From assembly GCF_000688475.1 (NCBI RefSeq), contig NZ_JIAN01000006.1, positions 682,001 to 746,000 on the forward strand: a stretch of 64,000 nucleotides of DNA. The letters run 5' to 3'. Below, piece by piece: positions 1 to 8,903 of the stretch (the first letter of the stretch is position 1; each line of letters opens with the position of its first letter). The stretch is from Cellulomonas sp. URHE0023. GTDB taxonomy: Bacteria > Actinomycetota > Actinomycetes > Actinomycetales > Cellulomonadaceae. Below the pieces are notes generated by a model. The model saw nothing but the letters and a program-made list of their open reading frames with translations, had not been told where the DNA came from and made no database searches. A program made the translations under genes and the position numbers.

Positions 1-213
1 GCCCGACCGTACGCGGTTCGGCCAGGGGAACAGCAGCGAGCCTGAGCAGTCGGGGACCGGCCCGGCCGGGACGTACGTGTGGACCAGCGGCTCACCGTCG
101 ACGCTCAGGCTGTGCAGGCCCCCGCCGCGCAGGTCGACGGTGGCGCGGGTCCGGCCGCACGGCGAGGCGACGCGCAGGAGCCGCTCGGACCCGACCTCCC
201 TGGTGAGGCTCAC
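1..213 (-). CDS. Aldose 1-epimerase family protein, N-terminal part (cut by window edge)
   Basis: A GTG-started frame runs off the left edge of the window and gives 71 residues. It contains GGGLHSLSVDGEPLV followed by a GSLLFPWPNRVR segment, the typical start of galactose mutarotase-like proteins, where the Arg of the PNR stretch lies in the sugar pocket. Family members interconvert alpha and beta anomers of aldoses in the cytoplasm. Its GTG overlaps the TGA of the DUF5107 gene (GTGA at 210-213), so the two are probably translationally coupled and belong to one sugar-related operon. The substrate cannot be told from this fragment, and the rest of the gene lies outside the window. Confidence 0.8.
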   Translation of the reverse strand, partial: MSLTREVGSERLLRVASPCGRTRATVDLRGGGLHSLSVDGEPLVHTYVPAGPVPDCSGSLLFPWPNRVRSG

Positions 214-3200
214 GTCGGTATCCCGGTCTCGCGTTCGGGGAGCCGGGACAGCTCCCGCCGGAGGTCCAGGGCCCGCAACCGGTCCGGCTCGCGGGCAAGG
301 ACGTCGTCCAGTCCCGCAACCGCCCCGTCGACGTCGCCCCGCAGGGCGGCGACCTGTGCCTCGAGAAGTATCGCCGTCGCCGTCTGCGCTGCCTGCAGGT
401 CCGCGCGGAAGAGCAGCAGGGTCGGCAGGGAGGTCGCGAAGTAGTCCACGGTCGCGGGCGTCGAGCGGAGCGTCGCCGCATGCTCCGCGAGGCCGTCGAC
501 CAGGGCGTCAGCCCGGACGTCGTCGCCGAGGCGGCGCCAGCCCAGCGCCGCGTAGTAGGTCTGCTCGGAGAAGTCGACCGGGGCCATGCTCTGGAAGTCG
601 CCTGTCGAGCTCGCGGCACGCGACCAGGCGACGCGGGCGCCCGAGTCGTCACCCGTCGCTGCGCGCGCGTCACCCAGCATCAGGTTCAGCTGCGCGGTGT
701 TGGCCAAGGGGTGTCGGGCCTCACCCAGGCTCTCGGCGGGCTCGAGTGCCGCGCTGACGTGCTCACGGGCGAGGGGCCCGTCGCCGGCGGCGAGTGCGCG
801 GCGGGCAAGTGCGAGGTGCGCCTCGTCCCACGCCGAGAGCACCTGACCCTCGCCGCCCTCCCAGGGCTGGAACCGGCGCGCGAGGAGAAGCTCGAGCGCG
901 ACCTCAGGCCTGCCGGTGGCGGTGTTCAGCTGCGCGAGCTCGACGCTGAGGTCGTCACGAGCATCGACCGCCGAGCGCTGGTCATTGAGCACCGCGAGGC
1001 GCTCCTGGGGCCGCACGCCGGACCGCTTGGCCAGCTGGTCACGCTCGTAGACCAGGCGGGGGTCGCCGGGGGCGACCGCGAGCGCCCGCTCGTAGTGCAG
1101 GCGCGCGGCGTCCGGGTCGGCCTGGACGTTGAACGCCGCGACCGCGAGGTTGCGCCACACGACCGGATCGCTCGGGTCCAGCTCAGTGGACGTGCACCAC
1201 GCGGCGATCGCGTCGTGGTGACGACACTGGGAGTACAGCCAGTGACCGAGGATCGCCCATGCGCGGGCGTCGTCGGGGTGACGTGCGACGTGCGCGTGCA
1301 GCATGTCCACGTCGTCCAGGCGCGAGGCCAGGCAGTGCACGGCCGGCGCCGTCCGCGCCAGCCCGCGATGCCGTGCCGCGGCTGGGCCGTCACCGGCGGC
1401 CTCGAGGATCCGTGCGGCGTGCAGGTGCGCCAGCGGCCGGACCTCGACCTGACCCAGAGCCGGCTCGGCCGCAGCCGCGGCCTCGAGCAGCCGGACGGCA
1501 TCGCGCCACGCGCCGAGCGCGTCGTACTCCAGGGCGACATCGAGGAGCGTCGGGGCGTCGGCGGCGACCTCGATCCGGGCGAGGTCGCGGGTCCAGACGT
1601 CGAGGGGGTCACGCTCGAGCGAGCGCGCCAGCACGGCGTCGGCCTCGCTGTCCCTGCCGGCGCGCCTGAGCAGGGCGGCCAGCACCGCGTGCGCCTGCAG
1701 ATGGTCGGGATCGGCGCCGGCGGCAGCGCGGGCATGGTCCAGTGCGGTGCGGTCGTTGCCGCGCGAGGCGTCGAGCCGTGCCATCGCCAGGAGCGCCGGG
1801 ACCCGCCACGCCCGGCTCCACTGCGCCTTGCCCCACGCCTCGTAGGCGTCGTCCGCACGACCGGTGCGCGCGAGCACCTGGCCGAGGCGGAACATGGCCT
1901 CACCGTCGCCCGGGTTCGCGTTCAGGCGGGTCTGGCGTGCGAGCGCCGCGCGGAGGTGCTGCTCGGCCTGGGGGTACTGCGCTGCCCGGTAGCGCCGTGC
2001 GGCCAGGGCCAGGTTCGAGCGGTGGTCGCCCGCGTCGCGCCTGAGCGCCTCGAGCCAGTACGGCTCGGGTGACCGTGTCGCATGCCGGTACTGGTCGAGG
2101 TGCACGCCGATCAGGTACAGCTCGTCGGCCGACAGGACCTCTGCGGGTGCCTTGGGCTCCTGCGCGGGCTCGGGCACCTCCGGGGCACGGTGCGCCACCC
2201 GGGGTCGCCACGCGATGACCTCGCCACCGTCGTGCTCGGCCACGAGGGTCAGGTCCTCAGGAGCCCAGGCACCGTCAAGAGTCATGTCATGCACGACCGG
2301 ACGATCCGGACCCGAGTCCGCCTCGACCTGCCACAGCGTCGCGCCGTCAGGCCCGCTCACCCGCACGACGACTCCGGCGCGCACCCGCGTCATGGCGACC
2401 GCGACGCGGACGGCGGTGGTCGATGGGCCCGGCGACACGTCGAGTCGGACGGCCGCCTCGAGGTTGGCCTGGTGGACGGGGCCGGTCTCCTGGATCGGGT
2501 ACCAGTACTGGCTGAACGTCTTCGTCTCGCCCGGTGCCAGGAAGGTGAAGTCCGGCTGGTTGTCCGTGAAGACACCGGCCATCAGCTCGACGTAGGGACC
2601 GTCGGTGTCCGTGAGGTTCGCGTCCCACGCCTTCCCGAACGCACCGTCGCCCCAGGTCCACTGCTTCTTGCCGGGCGCCACCTGGTGGTCGGCCCAGTGC
2701 ACGAAGCCGGCCCGACGTCCGTGGTCGTAGCCGCCGAAGAAGTCGTCCTGGGTCCCGAGCGCCATGTAGGACGTCGGCACCGGGATGTTGCGGTACCAGT
2801 CGATCCGGTCGGCGTCGGGGTGCACAGCGTCCTTGTGAGCCCGGTAGTCGATCCCGTAGTACGGACGGTCGGCCGCAGGGAACGCCGTGACGGCGCGCTT
2901 GGCATGGTCGGCCACGGCGTGCACGTCCGTCGGGAAGAACGACTGGTAGTCGTCGTTCACGGCAGCCGCGACGTTCGCCCACCACAGGAACGTCTGCACC
3001 TCGTCGGTGCGGTTGAACAGCCGGACGCGCAGCTCGATCACGGACGTGTCCGGACGCAGCCGGATCCCGTGCATGCCCTTCATCCGGGCGAACGGGTCGT
3101 GGTCCGAGCACCACACCGTGACGGCTCCGTCGGGCTCGTTCTCGATCGTCGCCTCGACCGGGAGGAACGTCGCGGGGCGGTGGTGCTGTGGCCAGTTGAG

Positions 3201-3602
3201 CTCGACGCCGCCCGAGAGCCACGGTCCCGCGAGGCCGACGAGTGCCGGCTTGATGACGTTGTTGCGGTAGAAGAAGTCGTACCCGTTGGTGGTGTCCATC
3301 CCGACGTGGATGCGGCCGCCGAGCTCCGGCAGGATCATCAGCCGGATCCACGGGTTCTCCAGGTGGATGGCGTCCCAGACGTGGGGTGCCTTGGTCGGGC
3401 TGATGCGCTCGTGGAACGGTAGCGGGTACACCCGGCCCGTCGAGCCCTGGTACACGCGGCTCTCCAGGAACGCCGGGTAGCGGTCGGCCGGGTCCGGCAG
3501 ATAGGTGTCGATCGTGACCGGCTGGCGCCACGCGGCGACGGCCCGACCCATGAGGTGCGCAGGCACGGCGGGCAGGTTCAGGCGCGACTCGTCATGGAGC
3601 AT
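210..3602 (-). CDS. DUF5107 domain / tetratricopeptide repeat protein
   Basis: A 1130-residue protein. The N-terminal part (about residues 15-400) is a DUF5107 module with a galactose-mutarotase-like look (LPELGGRIHVGMD, GGVELNWPQHHRP, FLWWANVA). After a beta-rich linker the C-terminal half (about 490-1120) is a run of TPR-like helical repeats. No signal peptide is seen, so it is probably cytoplasmic. Such proteins occur beside carbohydrate-utilisation genes in actinobacteria and their biochemical role is not established. The start at 3602 (MLHDESRL) is preferred to the ATG at 3629 because the longer form would run to within 8 bp of the divergent regulator and cover its palindrome. A TAGCGT -10-like box at 3610-3615 would put transcription start almost on the ATG. 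It is followed by an epimerase gene with a GTGA overlap. Confidence 0.8.
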   Translation of the reverse strand: MLHDESRLNLPAVPAHLMGRAVAAWRQPVTIDTYLPDPADRYPAFLESRVYQGSTGRVYPLPFHERISPTKAPHVWDAIHLENPWIRLMILPELGGRIHVGMDTTNGYDFFYRNNVIKPALVGLAGPWLSGGVELNWPQHHRPATFLPVEATIENEPDGAVTVWCSDHDPFARMKGMHGIRLRPDTSVIELRVRLFNRTDEVQTFLWWANVAAAVNDDYQSFFPTDVHAVADHAKRAVTAFPAADRPYYGIDYRAHKDAVHPDADRIDWYRNIPVPTSYMALGTQDDFFGGYDHGRRAGFVHWADHQVAPGKKQWTWGDGAFGKAWDANLTDTDGPYVELMAGVFTDNQPDFTFLAPGETKTFSQYWYPIQETGPVHQANLEAAVRLDVSPGPSTTAVRVAVAMTRVRAGVVVRVSGPDGATLWQVEADSGPDRPVVHDMTLDGAWAPEDLTLVAEHDGGEVIAWRPRVAHRAPEVPEPAQEPKAPAEVLSADELYLIGVHLDQYRHATRSPEPYWLEALRRDAGDHRSNLALAARRYRAAQYPQAEQHLRAALARQTRLNANPGDGEAMFRLGQVLARTGRADDAYEAWGKAQWSRAWRVPALLAMARLDASRGNDRTALDHARAAAGADPDHLQAHAVLAALLRRAGRDSEADAVLARSLERDPLDVWTRDLARIEVAADAPTLLDVALEYDALGAWRDAVRLLEAAAAAEPALGQVEVRPLAHLHAARILEAAGDGPAAARHRGLARTAPAVHCLASRLDDVDMLHAHVARHPDDARAWAILGHWLYSQCRHHDAIAAWCTSTELDPSDPVVWRNLAVAAFNVQADPDAARLHYERALAVAPGDPRLVYERDQLAKRSGVRPQERLAVLNDQRSAVDARDDLSVELAQLNTATGRPEVALELLLARRFQPWEGGEGQVLSAWDEAHLALARRALAAGDGPLAREHVSAALEPAESLGEARHPLANTAQLNLMLGDARAATGDDSGARVAWSRAASSTGDFQSMAPVDFSEQTYYAALGWRRLGDDVRADALVDGLAEHAATLRSTPATVDYFATSLPTLLLFRADLQAAQTATAILLEAQVAALRGDVDGAVAGLDDVLAREPDRLRALDLRRELSRLPERETGIPT

Positions 3603-3632
3603 GGGTAGGACGCTATGCGCGGCCGCCATGCT

Positions 3633-3650
3633 GCAGAATGGGCATTCTGC
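3633..3650. promoter_or_regulatory. Palindromic operator candidate between DUF5107 gene and AraC regulator
   Basis: GCAGAATGGGCATTCTGC has 8-bp perfect arms around a GG spacer. It lies in the 56-bp gap between the two divergent start codons and covers the expected -35 region of the DUF5107 gene. That is a natural site for the adjacent AraC-family protein, although many AraC members prefer direct repeats. The link to the regulator is an inference from position. Confidence 0.55.
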
Positions 3651-3658
3651 CGAGACAC

Positions 3659-4564
3659 ATGGACGAATCGATGATCGAGATGCGCCAGGAGCCAGCCCGT
3701 CGGCGGGAAGGCTTCCCCGGTCAGCGCATGCGCGTGCTCCCGCGCCCGCTCGTCGCTCAGGCGCTGAGAACTCGACCGCTGTCGCAGCTGCTCGTCACCG
3801 ATGTCGGGTACTTCCCGCGTGCGTCGACCCACGGGCGCACCCGCCCGAACGGTGCCGCGCAGCACATCGTCATCGTGTGCGCGGCCGGCCGGGGCTCCTG
3901 CACGCTGCCCTCCGGTGTGCACCAGGTGCGCGCAGGCCAGGCGATCGCCATCCCCGCCGGGCTGGCCCACCAGTACGAGTCCGAGGCGAACGACCCCTGG
4001 ACGATCTGGTGGATGCACCTCGTCGGCCAGCAGGTCCCCGACCTGCTGGCGGCGATCGGCGCCACACCAGAGCAACCGGTGTTCGGCGTCGGCGACCCGG
4101 CGCGCGTCATCTCCCTGCTCGACACGATCCTGCGGCGGATGGAGCGCGACGAGACGACAGGGAGCCTCCTGGCGTCCGCGGGTGCCGCGTGGCACGCGAT
4201 GTCGCTCCTGGCCGCCGACCGGCGGACCATCCGCAACGAGCAGCCGGACGCGGTCGAGGCGACGATCGAGCACCTCCGCGCCAACGTCTCCACCCGCATG
4301 TCGCTCCCCGACCTGGCCGGCATGGCGGGGCTGAGCGTCTCGCACTACTCAGCGCTCTTCCGTCGGGCCACGGGCTACGGCGCCCTGGAGTACCAGACCC
4401 GTCTCCGCATGGGAGCGGCACGCGAGCTGCTCGACACCACCGAGCGCCCGGTCGCGTCGGTCGCGGCCGAGGTCGGGTTCAGCGACGCCCTGTACTTCTC
4501 CCGGCAGTTCCGCCGGATCCACGGCATGAGCCCTACCGAGTACCGCTCGCACGACAAGGGCTGA
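3659..4564 (+). CDS. AraC family transcriptional regulator
   Basis: A 301-residue regulator. The N-terminal half has a cupin-like sugar-binding fold (AQHIVIVCAAGRGSCTLPSG, then AIAIPAGLAHQYES, a typical AraC ligand-binding pattern). The last 100 residues carry two helix-turn-helix motifs, LPDLAGMAGLSVSHYSALFR and VASVAAEVGFSDALYFSRQF, ending in the usual MSPTEYR segment. It is divergent from the DUF5107/epimerase operon and probably controls it in response to a sugar. ATGs at 3638, 3659 and 3671 are all in frame. 3659 or 3671 is preferred because 3638 falls inside the shared palindrome. No strong ribosome binding site marks the choice. Confidence 0.87.
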   Translation: MDESMIEMRQEPARRREGFPGQRMRVLPRPLVAQALRTRPLSQLLVTDVGYFPRASTHGRTRPNGAAQHIVIVCAAGRGSCTLPSGVHQVRAGQAIAIPAGLAHQYESEANDPWTIWWMHLVGQQVPDLLAAIGATPEQPVFGVGDPARVISLLDTILRRMERDETTGSLLASAGAAWHAMSLLAADRRTIRNEQPDAVEATIEHLRANVSTRMSLPDLAGMAGLSVSHYSALFRRATGYGALEYQTRLRMGAARELLDTTERPVASVAAEVGFSDALYFSRQFRRIHGMSPTEYRSHDKG

Positions 4565-4604
4565 GCGCCGCACACTTGCTCACGGGCAGACTTGACCAGC
4601 CGCA

Positions 4605-6008
4605 CTACGGAGCGGCCGGCACCGCGCTCTCGGTCGGGCCGCTGCTCGGCGTCGGCGTCGCGGTGGGCGTCGCAGTCGGGGTCGGCGCCGGCTCGGTCGG
4701 GGCACTGCTGGGCTGATCGACGACCGGCGGCGCGGGCTGGCTCTGGGTCGGGGCGCTGGGGGCCGGGACGCCCACCGTGATCGGCACCGACGTGCCCGTG
4801 CCGGCGTCGTCCGACGTCCCGAACTCCCAGTGCCATGGCTCGTGCGGTCCGCGGCCGCCCTCGTCCATGTAGGTCGGGTGGTGCCAGCCGTAGGTCATCG
4901 CGTTCGCCTTCAGCCACGTGTACTGCGCCGACCGGTAGCCATTCGACTGGTCGAGGTCGATCGCCAGGCCCCAGCCATGGTTGGACGTACCCGGCACCGC
5001 GGCCATGGTCCCCTTGGCCGCCCGGGTGCTGATCTGCTCTTCGAGCGTGCGGTAGGAGCCCGAGATCAGCAGGTCGTGGCCGAAGTCCACGCGGTAGGCG
5101 TCGTTCAGCCGCTCCAGCGCGTCCGCCGCGTCGCAGCGCAGGTGCTGGCTCGGCGCGAAAGCGACCGTGCACAGTGCCTTCAGTGGGATGCTCCCGTTGG
5201 TGTAGCCGTCGGTCGACCGGGCTTGCTCCTGCACCTTGGCGGCCGCCGCCTTGTCCTCCTCGTCCCCCGCCACCGCGACCTGCTGGGCCGCGACCGTGAT
5301 GCCGGCAGCGGCGTCCCGCGCCTGGACCGCGGAGGTGGCGGCCGCGACGACGTCCCGGGCCTCGGCGGCGGCGTGCGTGGCCCCGACCGCCGCGTCGAGC
5401 AGCGCGACCTGCGGATCGGTGGAGACCAGGAGACGTGTGATCGCGGCGTTCTGCGCCGACTGGTCGCCCAGGTCGAGCGCGACCAGCAGCACGTCGGTCT
5501 CCACGCCTTCGACCACGCGCGCCGCCGCGTCGACATCACCCGTCGCCACCTGCTCGCGCGCGCCCACCACCCGGTCCGGGAGCTGCTCGGCGGTCAGTCC
5601 CGGCGTGACGGGCACGGTCGGGGCGTCGACCACGTCGGAACGGATCAGTGTCCGCGAGGCGGCCTTCGTCGTGTCGTCCAACGGGTGACCGACGAGCGCG
5701 ACGGTCGCTGCCTCCACCGCCGCCACGCGGTCGTCGAGCAGTTCCAGCGCCTGCGTGCGCGCCGGTCCCCTCGACTCGTCCGTGACCGGCACCTGGGCGC
5801 CGGTCGCCGCCTGTGGGACGTCGGTGGAGTGGGAGACGTCGCTCAGCGGCGCGGCCACGGCGGCCGTCACGAACACCATCGACGCGAGGACGACGACCGA
5901 CTCCCACGGCCGCCGACCCTGCCGCGGGCGCGCCGAATGGCGCCCCTCGGGCGTCAGTCGTGGCTCGATCACTGGTGTCCTCCGCGATGCGTCGTCCGAC
6001 GATCCCAC
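4605..6008 (-). CDS. Membrane-anchored VanY-type D-alanyl-D-alanine carboxypeptidase
   Basis: A 467-residue protein with a basic N-terminus, one membrane segment (about residues 36-55), a long Ala/Val/Asp-rich helical ectodomain (about 60-280), a VanY peptidase domain (about 285-400) and a Pro/Thr/Ser-rich C-terminal tail. The zinc-peptidase motifs are present: SNHGWGLAID (S-x-H-x(3)-G-x-x-x-D type, near residue 341) and HEPWHWEF (near 389). Family members trim the terminal D-Ala from peptidoglycan stem peptides outside the cell. The start is a GTG with a poor ribosome binding site, so the N-terminus is uncertain. It converges with the AraC gene, leaving a 40-bp gap. Confidence 0.85.
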   Translation of the reverse strand: MGSSDDASRRTPVIEPRLTPEGRHSARPRQGRRPWESVVVLASMVFVTAAVAAPLSDVSHSTDVPQAATGAQVPVTDESRGPARTQALELLDDRVAAVEAATVALVGHPLDDTTKAASRTLIRSDVVDAPTVPVTPGLTAEQLPDRVVGAREQVATGDVDAAARVVEGVETDVLLVALDLGDQSAQNAAITRLLVSTDPQVALLDAAVGATHAAAEARDVVAAATSAVQARDAAAGITVAAQQVAVAGDEEDKAAAAKVQEQARSTDGYTNGSIPLKALCTVAFAPSQHLRCDAADALERLNDAYRVDFGHDLLISGSYRTLEEQISTRAAKGTMAAVPGTSNHGWGLAIDLDQSNGYRSAQYTWLKANAMTYGWHHPTYMDEGGRGPHEPWHWEFGTSDDAGTGTSVPITVGVPAPSAPTQSQPAPPVVDQPSSAPTEPAPTPTATPTATPTPSSGPTESAVPAAP

Positions 6009-6107
6009 TACGACACCCCGCCCGTCGACCGCCAGACGGGGGGTTCAGACCAACGACGGCCGCCCGGCCCACTCCGCACGGGACGCGGCTTCACCCACCT
6101 CGATGCC

Positions 6108-6121
6108 ACCGGCATGCCGGT
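6108..6121. promoter_or_regulatory. Perfect 14-bp palindrome upstream of the VanY gene
   Basis: ACCGGCATGCCGGT is a perfect palindrome in the 195-bp gap between tRNA-Ala and the carboxypeptidase gene, about 100 bp upstream of the GTG start. It could be a repressor site for the VanY gene. No regulator lies nearby, and GC-rich palindromes can occur by chance. Confidence 0.3.
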
Positions 6122-6156
6122 CGAGGACGACGAGCTCAATGCCCATGCAAGCCGAA

Positions 6157-6186
6157 AGGCCGCCTCTCCGAGTGGAGAAACGGCCT
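6157..6186 (-). terminator. Probable terminator downstream of tRNA-Ala
   Basis: An inverted repeat, AGGCCG / CGGCCT with an inner TCTCC / GGAGA stem around GAGT, begins 18 bp past the tRNA 3' end. On the minus strand the stem is followed by a short TTTC run. Position and shape suit a tRNA terminator. Confidence 0.6.
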
Positions 6187-6201
6187 CTGACCTGATACTT
6201 C

Positions 6202-6276
<75 letters not shown>

Positions 6277-6348
6277 GCGGCCCGCCGAGACGGACCACCA
6301 CACCCTTGCGGGCGCTGGGAGAGTTTACGACGATCGGTCGCCCAAACG

Positions 6349-7041
6349 CTAATCGGGGTCCCGGGTCTCGGAGTCGGCGTCGTGGCTGGAGTCCGGTCCG
6401 GCGTTCCAGTCGGAGGACGCATCGGTGGGTCCGAGGTTGTATCCGACCATCCGCCACGACGGAGCGATGTCCCCCCGGGTGGCGATCAGCTCGGTCCAGT
6501 GGGCGTTGAGCATCCCGCTGAAGCCGTGCCAGTCCTCGGGCATGCCGAGCAGCGCACCGACCGCGCTGCTGATCGCCGAGCCGTGCGAGACCACGACCAG
6601 GGTGTCGTCGGGACCGAGCGCGGCCACGTGCTCCGCGATCCCCTCGCTCGTGCGCGCGGCGACCTCGGCGCGGGTCTCCGCCCCGACGCCCTGAGGCTGG
6701 CCCCCCGCCCGCCAGACGGCGAACTCCTCAGGCCAGTCACGGCGCAGGTCCTCGCCCGTGAGCCCTTCCCAGACGCCGAAACCGCGTTCCCGCACCCGGG
6801 GGTCGACCACGAGGTCGAGCCCTGCGGCGCGCCCCAGGAAGCTCGCGGTCTCATGGGCCCGTGACAGGTCGGACGTGACGACGACCGTCGGCTCGTGGCG
6901 GGCGAGCAGCAGCGCCGCCGCCGTCCTGGCCTGCCACCGTCCGACCTCGTCGAGCGGGATGTCGACCTGGCCCTGCAGGCGCGCCTGCGAGTTGTAGGCG
7001 GTGCGACCGTGCCGGACCAGGATCAGCCGGCCCGCGGTCAC
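6349..7041 (-). CDS. Histidine phosphatase family protein (phosphoglycerate mutase-like)
   Basis: A 230-residue cytoplasmic enzyme of the histidine phosphatase superfamily. The catalytic RHG is at residues 10-12 (VRHGRTAYN, with H11 the phosphorylated His), the acid/base Glu region is near RERGFGVWEGL, and the second catalytic His is H153 in VVVSHGSA. The family includes broad phosphatases and cofactor-dependent phosphoglycerate mutases. The location just after rsfS is typical in actinobacteria, but the substrate is unknown. The start codon overlaps the rsfS stop (ATGA, 7038-7041), implying coupled translation. Confidence 0.9.
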   Translation of the reverse strand: MTAGRLILVRHGRTAYNSQARLQGQVDIPLDEVGRWQARTAAALLLARHEPTVVVTSDLSRAHETASFLGRAAGLDLVVDPRVRERGFGVWEGLTGEDLRRDWPEEFAVWRAGGQPQGVGAETRAEVAARTSEGIAEHVAALGPDDTLVVVSHGSAISSAVGALLGMPEDWHGFSGMLNAHWTELIATRGDIAPSWRMVGYNLGPTDASSDWNAGPDSSHDADSETRDPD

Positions 7042-7427
7042 GCGTCGGTGCCCTCGTCGGTCCCCCGCGCGTCCGCGGGCAGCTCGATGAGAGGGCAGTC
7101 CTTCCAGAGGCGCTCGAGCGCGTAGTACACGCGGTCCTCAGCGTGCTGTACGTGCACGACGATGTCCCCGAAGTCGACGAGCACCCAGCGCCCCGCACCC
7201 TTGCCCTCACGACGGATCGGCTTGGCGCCGAGCTTGAACAGCGCTTCCTCGACCGAGTCGACGATCGCGCCGACCTGCCGCTCGTTGCTCCCTGAGGCGA
7301 TCAGGAAGACGTCGGTGAGCACGAGCTGCTCGCTCACGTCGAGGGCGATGATCTCCTCGGCCTTGATGTCGGACGCGGCGCGAGCCGCAGCGACGGCAAG
7401 CTCGATAGCACGTTCGGTCGCAGCCAC
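7038..7427 (-). CDS. rsfS: Ribosome silencing factor RsfS
   Basis: A 129-residue protein matching the RsfS/Iojap family, with VSEQLVLTDVFLIASGSNERQVGAIVDSVEE and RWVLVDFGDIVVHVQ as the hallmark stretches. RsfS binds ribosomal protein L14 on the large subunit and blocks subunit joining when nutrients run low. It lies downstream of nadD and the low-complexity membrane protein and overlaps the phosphatase gene, matching the common actinobacterial order nadD-(membrane protein)-rsfS-phosphatase. The length is normal for the family. Confidence 0.95.
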   Translation of the reverse strand: MAATERAIELAVAAARAASDIKAEEIIALDVSEQLVLTDVFLIASGSNERQVGAIVDSVEEALFKLGAKPIRREGKGAGRWVLVDFGDIVVHVQHAEDRVYYALERLWKDCPLIELPADARGTDEGTDA

Positions 7428-7448
7428 AGGTCTCCTCAGGTTCGGGTG

Positions 7449-8903
7449 TCAGGCGGGGTCGGCAACGGGGCCGAGTGACGTGTGCACGGCCGAAGCCGGT
7501 GCGGGCGCGGAGTCGGTCCCGGAGGCGGCGAGCGCCCCGGACCTGCTCCACAGGAGCACGATCAGGAACCCCAGCACGAAGGCGACGAGCGCCAAGGCCA
7601 GGAAGTGGAGCCAGGTGTACGGGTGCCGGGGACGCTCGTCGTCGTCCTCGTCATCATCGTCGTCGTGGGCGGCGGCCGGCTTGATGGCTTCTGCGGGCTG
7701 GATCGACTCGGCGAACGGCGTGGTGCCGAAGCCTGTGGCGACGCCGCTCGCGCCCGGACGCGGGGCGGGTACGGCCGCGTCCGCGGCGGGCGTCGGAGAC
7801 CAGGCAGCAGGTCCGGCACCCGCGTCCGCACCGGGGGTCGGGGCCCATGCCTGCGGAGCGGCAGCCGGTCGGCCGGGGGCCGGCGAGGCGGCGTTGGGCT
7901 GCCAGGCGGGCGCCGCTGTCGGCGCGCCGGCTGAACCGGCCGTCGGCGCGGCCGCTGAACCGGCCGCGGTCCATGCGGCGGGGGCAGCAGCTGCGGGACC
8001 GGTCGCGGCCCAGCTCGGGCCGTCACGGCGCGCGGCCGCCGTGCCACCGGCTTCCGGTCCGGCACCACGTGTGGGGGCGAATGCGGCCGGCTGTCCGGCA
8101 GGAGGCTGGAACGCGGCCGGCTGGGCCGGTGCGGCCGGACGGGCGGGATAGGACGGGGTCGGCTGCGCGCTCGCCGGCGGACGGGCACCGTAGGCGGGCT
8201 GCGTCGGCGGCGACTGCCAGGGGGCTGCGGCACCCGGCGCGGCGCCTGCACCCGGCGCCTGCACCTGGTTGCGCTGCGGGACGGCCGATGGCTGCGTGGG
8301 ACGGGCAGGGGCCACCGGGGGACGCGCCTGGCCCTGCACCGTCGGACCCTGGGCGGTCGGGCCTTGCACGGTCGGGCCCTGCGACGACGGGGCAGACGGG
8401 GCCGTGGACGCGGCTCGCCCAGCGGCCCCAGGGTTCCCGGCGGCGCCACGGTGTCCCCAGTCCTGCGCGCTCGGCTGAGCGGGAGCCGACGGCGTCGAGG
8501 GCCGCACAGGAGCGGACGCCTGCGGTGGCGCCGACGGCTGGGCCGGCAGCGGCGGCCGGGACGGGTTGGGCACGGCTCCGGCCGAGGTCGGCGACGCCGA
8601 CCACGGTGCCGGTCGGGTGGTCGGGGCCGCCTGAGCGGCTGGTCGCTCCCCCGTCGGGTCGAGTGCCGTGTCCCGGATCGAGCGGCGGGACCGGGCCGCT
8701 GCATCGGCCGGCGCGACGGCGGAGGTCTCCGCGGTTCCCTGCTCACGCATCGCACGGCGCGAGACCGGGGCCGACGAGGGTGACGCAGCGGGCGAGGTCG
8801 CTTGGTGAGCCGCGGACCCGGCGTCGGGCGCGACACCCTCGACGGAGTCCGTCTCGGGCCGGTGGAGCTCGCGGCGGCTGCGCCGCTCGCCGGTTTCACT
8901 CAT
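7449..8903 (-). CDS. Pro/Ala-rich single-pass membrane protein, function unknown
   Basis: A 484-residue protein. The N-terminal part is charged ([13 protein letters not shown]) and carries several RRSxR/RRAMRE motifs. Residues about 90-400 are a low-complexity Pro/Ala/Gln/Ser tract, followed by an acidic [10 protein letters not shown] cluster, one membrane helix ([20 protein letters not shown]) and a short external tail. The long disordered segment should be cytoplasmic. The start at 8903 is fixed by an ATGA overlap with the nadD stop; longer readings in this frame only overlap nadD. A protein of this kind is common between nadD and rsfS in related actinobacteria, but no function is known. 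Scaffold or wall-associated roles would be guesses. Confidence 0.75.
   Translation of the reverse strand: MSETGERRSRRELHRPETDSVEGVAPDAGSAAHQATSPAASPSSAPVSRRAMREQGTAETSAVAPADAAARSRRSIRDTALDPTGERPAAQAAPTTRPAPWSASPTSAGAVPNPSRPPLPAQPSAPPQASAPVRPSTPSAPAQPSAQDWGHRGAAGNPGAAGRAASTAPSAPSSQGPTVQGPTAQGPTVQGQARPPVAPARPTQPSAVPQRNQVQAPGAGAAPGAAAPWQSPPTQPAYGARPPASAQPTPSYPARPAAPAQPAAFQPPAGQPAAFAPTRGAGPEAGGTAAARRDGPSWAATGPAAAAPAAWTAAGSAAAPTAGSAGAPTAAPAWQPNAASPAPGRPAAAPQAWAPTPGADAGAGPAAWSPTPAADAAVPAPRPGASGVATGFGTTPFAESIQPAEAIKPAAAHDDDDDEDDDERPRHPYTWLHFLALALVAFVLGFLIVLLWSRSGALAASGTDSAPAPASAVHTSLGPVADPA

Noticed and set aside
480-2072. Long open frame on the plus strand opposite the DUF5107-TPR gene
   Set aside because: It is antisense to a well-supported protein and has the Arg/Pro/Gly-rich composition of a high-GC shadow frame, with no recognisable domain.
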